Position numbers and translations under genes: made by a program. Below the pieces are notes generated by a model, which made no database searches, was not told where the DNA came from, and saw only the letters and a list, made by a program, of their open reading frames with translations. A stretch of 64,000 bases of DNA, from positions 62,001-126,000 of the forward strand of contig WQZD01000003.1 in assembly GCA_009780915.1 (NCBI GenBank), in the 5' to 3' direction. The stretch comes from Propionibacteriaceae bacterium (GTDB lineage Bacteria > Actinomycetota > Actinomycetes > Propionibacteriales > Propionibacteriaceae). Positions 8,735-17,400 of this stretch are shown one piece after another (position 1 is the stretch's first letter; the number at the start of each line of letters is the position of its first letter).

Positions 8735-11650
8735 TCAGGGGCCCGACATCTGGAGCCGCATCCGGGCGGCTTCGGCGCTGCGCCCGACGCGATCGAGCGA
8801 CACGGCGAGATTGAGCAGGACCGTGTCATGCCACTCGGACATGTCCGTCCCCTCCGCCTGCCCCGCGTCCGCGTGGGCCAACGCGTCGTGCCAGATCGTG
8901 ATGGCGTCGTCCAGTCGCCCCAGGACTCCGGCGAGGTAGCGGGCCGCCAGATGCTCGCACCTGACCTGGCTCACCGTGTCATGGACACAGGCGTACAGGT
9001 CCCCCGCCTGCAGGAAGGCCGCGATGGCCTCGTCGAAGGAGTTGAGGTTCATCCACACCCGTGCCTTGGACTCTGTCAGAGCGGCGACCTTCCCGGGGTA
9101 GGGGCCTGTCGGATCGTCGACGACGAGGGCCAGGGCCGTGTCGAGGTCGTCGGTGGCCGACGTGTCGCCGACGGCCGCCTTGGCGAAGGACCACGCCTCC
9201 AGCACGTTGACCCTGGCGCCGCGGGCGTCCTGGTCGCTGACGAGGCCCCAGGCGTCCGACAGCGTCTCCAAGGCTTTGTCCCAGTGCTTGAGGTGGTGCC
9301 AGATGGCGCCTTCGCACCGCAGCATGTCGGCCTCGCCCACCGGGTCCCGCGCCTGCTCCAGAAGGTCGGCGGCGCGATGGTACATGGACACCGCCTGGTC
9401 CCATTTCTTGGCGACGGAGAAGGCCTGCCCGAGCGAATCGCAGGTCTCGGCCCGATCCTCGGGCGGCACTTGCGCGTTCTCCTCGTCGCGCAGGACTTCC
9501 CAGAGGATCTCGATGCCCTCCTGGGGATGCCCGGTGGCGACGAGGGCTCGGCCCAGGCGGAACCGGATTCCCGTGGTGGTCGTCTGGAGTCGATCGGCTT
9601 CCCGCAAGGCGTGCCTCAACCGGCTGATCTCGTCCTCGCGCCGACCTGCGTCGAGGCACAGGGCGGAGGACAGCAACACTGCGCCGACGACGCCCTCGGC
9701 CACGTCCCAGTCCGCGTAGACACGGGCGGCGGCGTCGGCGTCGAGCACGCCCTCGTCGAACCTCTCCAAGGCGCCGAGGAGACGAGCACGGGTTCCCAGC
9801 ACGAAGGCCCGGCAGCCGGTGGGGACGTCCAGGGCCAGCAACGTGTCAGCCCAGGTCATCGCCTGGTCGAGGAAGCCCAAGTCCGTCTGGACCACCATCA
9901 TGCCGATCAGGGCGGATGTCTTCACGGAGGTCCCCGAACCAGCGTGGACGATCGACGACTGCAGAAGACCCAGCACCCTCGCGGCGTCCCCCTGATCGAG
10001 GTCGGTCAGGATAGAGGCCAAGCTCAACTCCACATCGGCGAGTTCGTCTCCGTCCGTGGGGGCCAGTCGTGCCAACTCCTCCTCCAGCGCCTGGAGGTCC
10101 TCGGGGTCGTGTCGTCCGAACATGGCGAGGCCGGCGCGCTCTTCCACCTCGGCCTGACGCTCCCGCCCCTCCTCTCGCAGCGCCAGGGCTCGCGCAGGCA
10201 TCAGACGTTTGGCCTGCTCGAACTCGCCTTGACGCACGTGGCAACTCATCTGTACGCGTAACGCCTGGGCACGCTGCGTCGCAGTGCTCGTCCCATCACG
10301 GGGCGCGCGTCGTCCCTCGGGACCGCCGTGTGCGAGACCATCATCGTCGTGCGGGAAGGCGAGGACCTCTCGTGCCGCGCGGATCCCCGCCGCGGGTAGG
10401 TCGGCGTCGACGGCGATCTGGGCGAGATCCAGCCATTCCTGGGCCGTGGAGGGATGGATGGCCGTCTGCGGCGCGGGCGGGAACACATCGGTGTGGATGG
10501 GCGCCTCGAAGGGGGTGTCGAGGCTGGCCATGGTGCGCTCGACCTGTCGGGACACATAGGCGTTCTGGTTGCGGACGTCGAAGGCGTGCGCCGATCGAGC
10601 GACCAGGGCGGCCAGGACCGGGCGAAGCTCCGCCACCGTCCATGGTCCCTCATGGGGGCCCACGAGGGCGACCAACTCGTCCGCGTCGGCGCCACGCACC
10701 GGCAGGTCTGCGTGGCCGCAGCGGATGACGGACTCCAGCACCACACAGATCGCCGTCTCCAGATCGAGGAGGCGGGCGGGCGTCAGGCAGGGGTTGGAGA
10801 GCCAGCCGATGTGGCGCTCGACCATCGCCAGACCCCGGGCAGGATTGCCGGTGATCGCGCAGAAGACGAGGTCGTCGGCCACGATGGACGTCTTGTCAGG
10901 CTCCTCGCGTGCCAGCCGGTAGGAGGACATGTGGGCGTCCACGGCATCGTCCACACGCCCGAACCTCAATTGCGACATCAGGGTACGGGAGCGGGCGTGC
11001 TCAGGCTCCTCGCCGCAGGCGTGGGGGGTGTCCACGATCTCGTCGAGGATGAGCAACGACGTGTCGTCCTCGCACAACTGTGCGGAGAAGCCGGCCACAT
11101 CGCTCAACACGCAGGGGACGCAGCATCCATGACTGTCCGGGGAGTCCGACGCGCACATGTCACGCAACTGAGGACGCACAGCCAGGGCGGTGGCGATGTC
11201 GCCCGTGCTCCACGCGTGGCGGAAACGAGCGGCGAGCACGCCGAAACGACCGAAGCCCTCACGGCGGTAATGGGTCTCCATCGAGTCGAGCATCTGATCG
11301 CACTGGGCGAGAGAGAATCGGGGCGACGAGTCCATGACCCGGATCACCCAGGGGAACTGCCACATCACGTCCAAGACCCCTGTGCCCACATCATTGGGGA
11401 ACCTCGCCGAATCCTGGTCATGGCGAGCCAGGCACCACAGGAACGAGTCCACGACGGTGTCATCGTCGCAAGAACGTGCCGCCGACGAGGTCAAACGCAT
11501 CCGTACCTGGTACTCCAAGTCTTCGTCGCCACACTGGTGGCAGAAGTCCAGAGCCTGATCGATCAGGGCCCTCTCCGCCGGCCCCCAGAACGTTCGGTCG
11601 ATCTGCGCCAACAAGTCGCGAACACTGTCCTGCACATGCCCAGAGTGCAT
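8735..11650 (-). CDS. Large TPR-repeat protein of unknown function
   Basis: I do not recognise a named family. The 971 residues are almost wholly helical, with repeated A/L/W-spaced pairs of helices typical of tetratricopeptide repeats, clearest from about residue 400 to the end. There is no signal peptide, membrane segment, ATPase motif or DNA-binding domain. One cysteine cluster, CCVPC, lies in the N-terminal third. A scaffold or protein-binding role is likely but unproven. The start is ATG 11650 with AGGAGG five bases upstream; the GTG two codons earlier overlaps that ribosome site. Its own promoter candidate lies at 11797-11825, so it may be independent of glnA2. Confidence 0.75.
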   Translation of the reverse strand: MHSGHVQDSVRDLLAQIDRTFWGPAERALIDQALDFCHQCGDEDLEYQVRMRLTSSAARSCDDDTVVDSFLWCLARHDQDSARFPNDVGTGVLDVMWQFPWVIRVMDSSPRFSLAQCDQMLDSMETHYRREGFGRFGVLAARFRHAWSTGDIATALAVRPQLRDMCASDSPDSHGCCVPCVLSDVAGFSAQLCEDDTSLLILDEIVDTPHACGEEPEHARSRTLMSQLRFGRVDDAVDAHMSSYRLAREEPDKTSIVADDLVFCAITGNPARGLAMVERHIGWLSNPCLTPARLLDLETAICVVLESVIRCGHADLPVRGADADELVALVGPHEGPWTVAELRPVLAALVARSAHAFDVRNQNAYVSRQVERTMASLDTPFEAPIHTDVFPPAPQTAIHPSTAQEWLDLAQIAVDADLPAAGIRAAREVLAFPHDDDGLAHGGPEGRRAPRDGTSTATQRAQALRVQMSCHVRQGEFEQAKRLMPARALALREEGRERQAEVEERAGLAMFGRHDPEDLQALEEELARLAPTDGDELADVELSLASILTDLDQGDAARVLGLLQSSIVHAGSGTSVKTSALIGMMVVQTDLGFLDQAMTWADTLLALDVPTGCRAFVLGTRARLLGALERFDEGVLDADAAARVYADWDVAEGVVGAVLLSSALCLDAGRREDEISRLRHALREADRLQTTTTGIRFRLGRALVATGHPQEGIEILWEVLRDEENAQVPPEDRAETCDSLGQAFSVAKKWDQAVSMYHRAADLLEQARDPVGEADMLRCEGAIWHHLKHWDKALETLSDAWGLVSDQDARGARVNVLEAWSFAKAAVGDTSATDDLDTALALVVDDPTGPYPGKVAALTESKARVWMNLNSFDEAIAAFLQAGDLYACVHDTVSQVRCEHLAARYLAGVLGRLDDAITIWHDALAHADAGQAEGTDMSEWHDTVLLNLAVSLDRVGRSAEAARMRLQMSGP

Positions 11651-11796
11651 GAACACCTCCTGCTCGCTGGTGATGTGGTGGCCATGCAGGTGTGTGCGCC
11701 TGCCGGTCTTGAGAAGGGGTCAGGTGAGGCGACCCAACCCACGGCATGCCGAAGAATGAGGAAAGCAATGCCCCATTCCCCGAGATCCTTTTGTAA

Positions 11797-11825
11797 ATAC
11801 TATTTTTTCACCCGACTCCGGTCAG
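11797..11825 (-). promoter_or_regulatory. Candidate promoter of the TPR gene
   Basis: In the 190-base gap after glnA2 a minus-strand CTGACC (11825-11820) and TAGTAT (11802-11797) are 17 bases apart, in an A/T-rich patch that stands out from the GC-rich surroundings. Each hexamer matches the consensus at four positions. The leader would be about 140 bases long. Confidence 0.4.
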
Positions 11826-11840
11826 CGCAAGACCGACGGC

Positions 11841-13178
11841 TCACAAAACGGTGAGGAATTTTTGCAACTCCCACGGCGTCACCTGTCGGCGATACTCCTC
11901 GAACTCAGCACGCTTGTTCTTCAGGAAATAGTCGAAGACGTGCTCGCCGAGCGTGTCGGCCACCAGTTCTGAGCGCTCCATGATGTTCAGGGCTTCGTCC
12001 AGGCTCTTCGGCAGAGGCGAGATCCCCAGCGCTTTGCGACCGGACTCCGTCAGGCTCCACACGTCGTCCTCGGCCCCGGGGGGCAACTCCATGTGGCGAT
12101 CGATGCCGTCCAACCCGGCGGCCAGGATGAGGGCGTACGCGAGGTACGGGTTGGTGGCGGTGTCGATGGATCGCAGCTCGACCCGCACAGACGCGCCCTT
12201 GTTGGGCTTGTACCCCGGGACTCTGACCAAGGCGGAGCGGTTGTTGCGTCCCCAGCAGATGTACGACGGCGCCTCCGCCCCCGAGGCCAGGCGCGAGTAG
12301 GAGTTCACCCACTGGTTCGTGACCGCCGTGATCTCCCCGGCATGCGCGAGGACCCCGGCGACGAACTGTTTGCCCACGCTGGACAGGTGGAACTCGTCCG
12401 AGGCGTCGTAGAAGGCGTTCACATCCCCGTCGAACAACGACATGTGGGTGTGCATGGCCGACCCGGGGGCGTCCGCCAGGGGCTTGGGCATGAAGGAGGC
12501 GTGGATGCCCAGGGCGGCGGCCACCTCTTTGACCACGACACGGAAGGTCATGATGTTGTCGGCCGTGGACAGGGCGTCGGCGTATCTCAGGTCGATCTCG
12601 TGCTGGCCGGGTCCGGCCTCGTGGTGGGAGAACTCCACGGAGATTCCCATCTGTTCCAGGATGGAGATCGTCCGGGGACGGAACTCCGACCCCTGTGTCA
12701 GGTTGGTGTGGTCGAAATAGCCGCCATTGTCCACCGGCACGGGCGGTTTCGAGGGGTCCACGGGCTGGGAGAAGAGGTAGAACTCGATTTCGGGGTGCGT
12801 GTAGAAGGTGAATCCCCTCTCGGCCGCCTTCTTCAGGGCGCGTTTGAGGACGAAGCGAGGGTCGGCGTACGACGGGGAGCCGTCCGGCAAGGTGATGTCG
12901 CAGAACATCCGTGCCGTGGGCTTGTCCTGGTCCCGCCACGGCAGGAGCTGGAAGGTCGTGGGGTCGGGATGCGCGAGCATGTCGGACTCGTAAACGCGGG
13001 CGAAGCCCTCGATGGCGGATCCGTCGAAACCGATCCCCTCCTCGAAGGCCGACTCGAGCTCGGCTGGCGAGATGGCCACCGATTTCAAGTACCCCAGCAC
13101 GTCCGTGAACCACAGGCGCACGAACCGCACATCACGTTCCTCCATCGAGCGCAACACGAACTCTGTCTGCTTATCCAT
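11841..13178 (-). CDS. glnA2: Glutamine synthetase-like protein, GlnA2 type
   Basis: The 445-residue protein is a shorter type I glutamine synthetase relative of the actinobacterial GlnA2 group. It keeps the catalytic blocks FYTHPEIEFYLF, FSHHEAGPGQHEID and GSAMHTHMSL. At the position of the GlnA target tyrosine it has Trp374 (DDVWSL), so GlnE could not adenylylate it there. It could make glutamine, or act on another amine: some Streptomyces paralogs are gamma-glutamylpolyamine synthetases. Sequence alone cannot choose. The ATG at 13178 is preceded directly by a 7-bp inverted repeat and has no clear ribosome site. It diverges from map. Confidence 0.9.
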   Translation of the reverse strand: MDKQTEFVLRSMEERDVRFVRLWFTDVLGYLKSVAISPAELESAFEEGIGFDGSAIEGFARVYESDMLAHPDPTTFQLLPWRDQDKPTARMFCDITLPDGSPSYADPRFVLKRALKKAAERGFTFYTHPEIEFYLFSQPVDPSKPPVPVDNGGYFDHTNLTQGSEFRPRTISILEQMGISVEFSHHEAGPGQHEIDLRYADALSTADNIMTFRVVVKEVAAALGIHASFMPKPLADAPGSAMHTHMSLFDGDVNAFYDASDEFHLSSVGKQFVAGVLAHAGEITAVTNQWVNSYSRLASGAEAPSYICWGRNNRSALVRVPGYKPNKGASVRVELRSIDTATNPYLAYALILAAGLDGIDRHMELPPGAEDDVWSLTESGRKALGISPLPKSLDEALNIMERSELVADTLGEHVFDYFLKNKRAEFEEYRRQVTPWELQKFLTVL

Positions 13179-13195
13179 GGACCCATTGTGGGTCC
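13179..13195. repeat. Inverted repeat flush against the glnA2 start
   Basis: GGACCCA and TGGGTCC are separated by TTG and end at the base before the glnA2 start codon. It could be an operator or a leader hairpin. A CACAAT on the minus strand (13190-13185) sits six bases before the ATG and might be a weak -10. Confidence 0.4.
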
Positions 13196-13277
13196 CTGGT
13201 GTTACGAGCGCATGACATGGGACGGTGGAAGCGGGTCCTCGCCGCGGCGCATCCGACGGCAGGCGGCGCGACTGGCG

Positions 13278-13283
13278 TACGAT
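13278..13283 (+). promoter_or_regulatory. -10 element of map, leaderless type
   Basis: TACGAT lies eight bases before the GTG at 13292, with no ribosome-binding site between them. The spacing fits transcription starting at the GTG itself. Confidence 0.5.
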
Positions 13284-13291
13284 GGTGCATC

Positions 13292-14140
13292 GTGAATCGC
13301 ATGGAACCCTATCCGCAGTCCCCCCGCCGTCATGTCCCCGCCGCCATCCCCCGGCCCGCGTACGTGGACCGGCCGGGACCGGAGGTGTGCGACAGCCCCG
13401 ACGTGGCCACGGCGGAGATGGTGGCCCGGATGCGTGAGGCGGGCAGGATCGCCCACCTGGCCATGATGGAGGGCGCGAAGCATGTCCAGCCCGGAGTGAC
13501 GACGGACCAGATCGACGCGGTCGTCCACGAGTTCATCTGCGACCACCACGGGTATCCCTCGACCTTGGGATACCGGGGGTTCCCGAAGTCATGCTGCACT
13601 TCTGTCAACGAGGTCATCTGCCATGGCATCCCCGACGCTCGTCCCCTGGAGGACGGCGACCTGGTGAAGATCGACGTCACGGTCTTCAAGGACGGCGTCC
13701 ATGGCGACAACTGCACCACGGTGGGGTGCGGATCGCTGGACCAGGCGTCCACCGATCTGATGACACGCACCAAGGAAGCCATGGACAGGGGGATCCGCGC
13801 GGTCAAGCCCGGGCGTCAATTGAACGTGATCGGGCGGGTGATCGAGGCGTACGCCCAGCGTTTCGGGTACGGCGTGGTCCGCGACTACACCGGCCATGGC
13901 ATCAACACCGCTTTCCACTCGGGGTTGGTCGTGCTGCACTACGACCAGCCCTCCCTGACCACGGTGATCGAGGAAGGGATGACCTTCACCATCGAGCCCA
14001 TGCTGACCCAAGGCGATTATCGCTCCCATGTCTGGGGCGACGGCTGGACGGTCGTCACCAACGATTTCTCACGGTGCGCGCAGTTCGAGCAGACCATCCA
14101 CGTCACTCGTGACGGGGCCGAGATTTTGACCGCTCCCTGA
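13292..14140 (+). CDS. map: Methionine aminopeptidase, type I with N-terminal extension
   Basis: Map removes the initiator methionine from new proteins in the cytoplasm. From the GTG at 13292 it has 282 residues. The metal ligands are Asp128, Asp139, His202, Glu235 and Glu266, and His111 is the substrate-contacting histidine. The first 35 residues form a proline-rich extension (PRRHVPAAIPRPAYVDRPGP), a hallmark of the actinobacterial MetAP1c class. The open frame extends to 13199, but the leaderless -10 at 13278 favours 13292; ATG 13301 is the other candidate. Confidence 0.93.
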   Translation: MNRMEPYPQSPRRHVPAAIPRPAYVDRPGPEVCDSPDVATAEMVARMREAGRIAHLAMMEGAKHVQPGVTTDQIDAVVHEFICDHHGYPSTLGYRGFPKSCCTSVNEVICHGIPDARPLEDGDLVKIDVTVFKDGVHGDNCTTVGCGSLDQASTDLMTRTKEAMDRGIRAVKPGRQLNVIGRVIEAYAQRFGYGVVRDYTGHGINTAFHSGLVVLHYDQPSLTTVIEEGMTFTIEPMLTQGDYRSHVWGDGWTVVTNDFSRCAQFEQTIHVTRDGAEILTAP

Positions 14141-14224
14141 GGGTCGACCGCCGAGTGGTGACGTCTCCTTGTCGGGCGCCGTCGCTGCGCGACTACGCAT
14201 ATGTGCTAGTCAAACAGGATATTT

Positions 14225-14248
14225 CAGGCTGAGACATCTCACAGCCTG
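14225..14248 (+). terminator. Hairpin downstream of map
   Basis: CAGGCTG and CAGCCTG form a 7-bp stem that extends with AGA/TCT after a two-base bulge. It lies 85 bases after the map stop and before the promoter region of the next gene. No T-run follows, so termination is only likely. Confidence 0.35.
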
Positions 14249-14369
14249 GACAGAATTTCCTCCTGTGCCCCCTACCTACGGTAGCGTAAGGCAGTGTAAT
14301 CTGTGATGGGTTGCTGCTGTGGTGCTCACCGACGCGAGGCTTCCACCTCGGTTCGACGACCGCATCACC

Positions 14370-14387
14370 GTGTCAGTTTTCTGACAC
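14370..14387 (+). promoter_or_regulatory. CRP/FNR-family type palindrome before the activator gene
   Basis: GTGTCAG-TTTT-CTGACAC is a perfect 7-bp inverted repeat. Its core TGTCA-N6-TGACA has the architecture of CRP/FNR-family operators. It is 57 bases before the GTG of the dehydratase activator. The rest of the 303-base gap (14141-14443) holds the map hairpin, a short palindrome CTACGGTAG at 14276-14284 and a possible -10 TGTAAT at 14295-14300; I see no gene in it. Confidence 0.5.
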
Positions 14388-14443
14388 GATCCGGCGTAGA
14401 GGAGACACACACATCATGTGTGAGGATCGAAGGAGGACGGCGA

Positions 14444-17400
14444 GTGGGCGGAACCTATGCCTTGGGACTGGACGTGGGATCGACCACGTTGAAGGCGGTC
14501 CTCGTCGATCAGGGCACGATCATCCACCAGGAATACCGTCGGCACAACGCCGACGTCCAGGCGGAACTGATCAAACTGGTGGATGAACTGGCGCAGGCCT
14601 ACCCAGGCCGCGACGTGGCGGTGGCCATGACCGGATCTGGGGGGCTCGGCATCGCCCAGGCCCTCGACGTCGAATTCGTCCAAGAGGTGATCGCCGGCAC
14701 CTACGCCGTCCAGCGCCACTACCCCGACGCGGACGTCGCCATCGAACTCGGTGGCGAGGACGCCAAGATCACGTACCTGAAACCCCAGCCCGAACAGCGC
14801 ATGAACGGCACCTGCGCGGGAGGGACCGGCGCTTTCATCGACCAGATGGCCACCTTGTTGCGCACAGACGCCTCCGGCCTGAACTCGCTGGCCGAGGGCC
14901 ACCTCCACCTCTACCCCATCGCGTCCCGATGCGGGGTGTTCGCCAAATCAGACCTCCAGCCCCTCATCAACGAGGGCGCCCGTCACGAGGATCTGGCCGC
15001 CTCCATCTTCGCCGCCGTCGCCACACAGACCATCTCGGGCCTCGCACAGGGCCGCCCCGTCACCGGAACGGTGATCTTCCTGGGCGGACCCCTCCACTTC
15101 CTGCCCGAGCTGCGCCGGGCCTTCGAACGCGCCCTGGAGAAGCAGGCCACCGGATTCATCGTCCCCGGCGCGGCTCAGATCTTCGTCGCCCTCGGCGCCG
15201 CCGAGAAGGCGTCGACGACGGTCATGACCCTCGAAGACCTGGCCGAGCGCCTGGTGCAACGCCGCCACCTCGTCCCGGCGTCTGGGCGTATGGCGGCCCT
15301 GTTCCCGACACCCGAGGACCGCGCCGCCTTCCTCGAGCGGCACGGGAAGGCCGTCATCCCCCGCAAAGACCTCGCCCAGGCGCGGGGGGCCTGCTATCTG
15401 GGCATCGACGCCGGGTCCACGACGATCAAGGCCGTGCTCATCGACGCCGACGAGAACATCCTGTGGTCCCACTACGCTGGCAATCAGGGCGACCCTGTCG
15501 CGGCGGCCATCGACATCGCCACGAACGTGCGCCACGCGCTTCCAGGGCCCGCGATCATCGCCCAGTCGTGCGTCACCGGGTACGGTGAAGGCCTGATCAA
15601 GGCGGCCTTGCACATCGATTGCGGCGTGGTCGAGACCATCGCCCATTTCCGTGCCGCCGACAAGATCGCGCCCGGCGTGACCTCCGTGATCGACATCGGT
15701 GGCCAGGACATGAAGTACCTGAGGATCCACGACTCCGTGATCGACTCCATCGCGGTCAACGAGGCGTGCTCCTCTGGTTGCGGCTCCTTCCTGCAGACCT
15801 TCGCGGAATCCCTGGGCCTGACGACCACGCAGTTCACCGAAGCCGCGTGCGAGGCCCAAGCCCCGGTGGACTTGGGCAGCCGGTGCACGGTGTTCATGAA
15901 CTCGTCGGTGAAGCAGGCCCAGAAAGAGGGGGCCACCGTCGCGGATATCGCCGCCGGTCTCAGCTACGCCGTGATCCGCAACGCGCTGTACAAGGTCGTC
16001 AAGCTACGCGAGCCGGGACAATTGGGCGACACGGTCGTGGTGCAGGGCGGCACGTTCCTCAACGACGCGGTGCTGCGGGCCTTCGAGCGGCTCACCGGGT
16101 GCGAGGTGGTGCGTCCTGACATCGCGGGGCTCATGGGGGCGTACGGGGCCGCGCTCACCGCCAAGGCGAGCGCCACCCCCGGCCTGCCGGGGCAGATGCT
16201 GTCCATCCCCGCTCTGAGGACCATCCACATGGAGACTGAGACGGCGCAGTGCCAGCTGTGTCAAAATCATTGCCAGTGCACGATCTCCACCTTCGGCAAC
16301 GGCGAGCGCCACACCTCGGGCAACAAGTGCGAGCGCGGCGCGGACCCGACCAAGGAGAAGTCTCCCCTCCCTAACCTCTTCGACTACACGTATAAGCGCT
16401 TGTTCGGCTATCGACGCCTGACCGCGAAAGAGGCCGAACGTGGCGACATCGGGATCCCACGGGCGCTCAACATGTACGAGAACTATCCCTTCTGGTTCAC
16501 GCTGCTCTCCCACCTGAAGTTCCGTGTGATCGTCTCCGGGAGAAGCTCCCACGAGATGTTCGAGCTGGGCATGAGTTCGATCGCGTCGGAGAACGTCTGC
16601 TACCCGGCGAAACTCGTCCATGGGCACGTCGAGTCCCTGCTGGACCGTGGGGTCACGACCATCTTCTACCCGTCCGTCAGCTACGAGCAGCAACTCATCT
16701 CACAGTCCGACAAGAACTACAACTGCCCCGTCGTGGCGTCGTACCCCCAGGTCATCCAGAACAACCTGGAGAGGATGCGTGAGCCCGGGGTGCGGCTCAT
16801 CAACCCGTACATCAACCTCGCCAATCCCGCCAAACTGGTCGAGCGCGTCCAGCAGATCTTCGCCGACTGGTCCGTCACGGAGGAGGAGGCGCGGCAGGCC
16901 GTCGACGCGGCCTATGCCGAGGACGCCGCCTTCCGGGCGGACATCCGGGCCGAAGGGGCCAGGGCGCGCGCCTACTGCGCCGAGAACGGCGTGCGCGGGA
17001 TCGTCTTGGCGGGCAGGCCGTACCACGTCGACCCGGAGGTCCACCACGGCATCCCCGAGTTGGTCACCAGTCTGGGGATGGCGGTGTTCACCGAGGACTC
17101 CGTCATCGAAGAGGAGTCGTCGCTGGAACGCCCGTTGCGAGTCAGAGATCAGTGGGCCTATCACTCGCGGTTGTACGAGGCCGCGGCCGTCGTGACCCGC
17201 GAGCCGACGATGGAACTGGTCCAGTTGAACTCCTTCGGATGCGGTCTGGACGCGATCACCTCCGAGCAGGTCGCCGAGATCCTGGAGGCGAAGAACCGCG
17301 TCTACACCCTGCTGAAGATCGACGAGGTGTCGTCCTTGGGGGCCGCGAGGATCCGGCTGCGCTCCCTGGCGGCGGCAGCCGACCAGCGTCGTGTCGCCCA

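Noticed and set aside
10454..11854. Open frame of 466 codons antisense to the TPR gene
   Set aside because: The minus-strand protein shows helical repeats and a good ribosome site, while this frame has shadow composition.
13200..13215. GTTAC-N6-ATGAC between glnA2 and map as a GlnR box
   Set aside because: Only the first half site fits; the second lacks the AAAC core, so it is within chance.
14141..14443. Riboswitch or small RNA in the 303-base gap
   Set aside because: I could find only short hairpins and no conserved riboswitch core.
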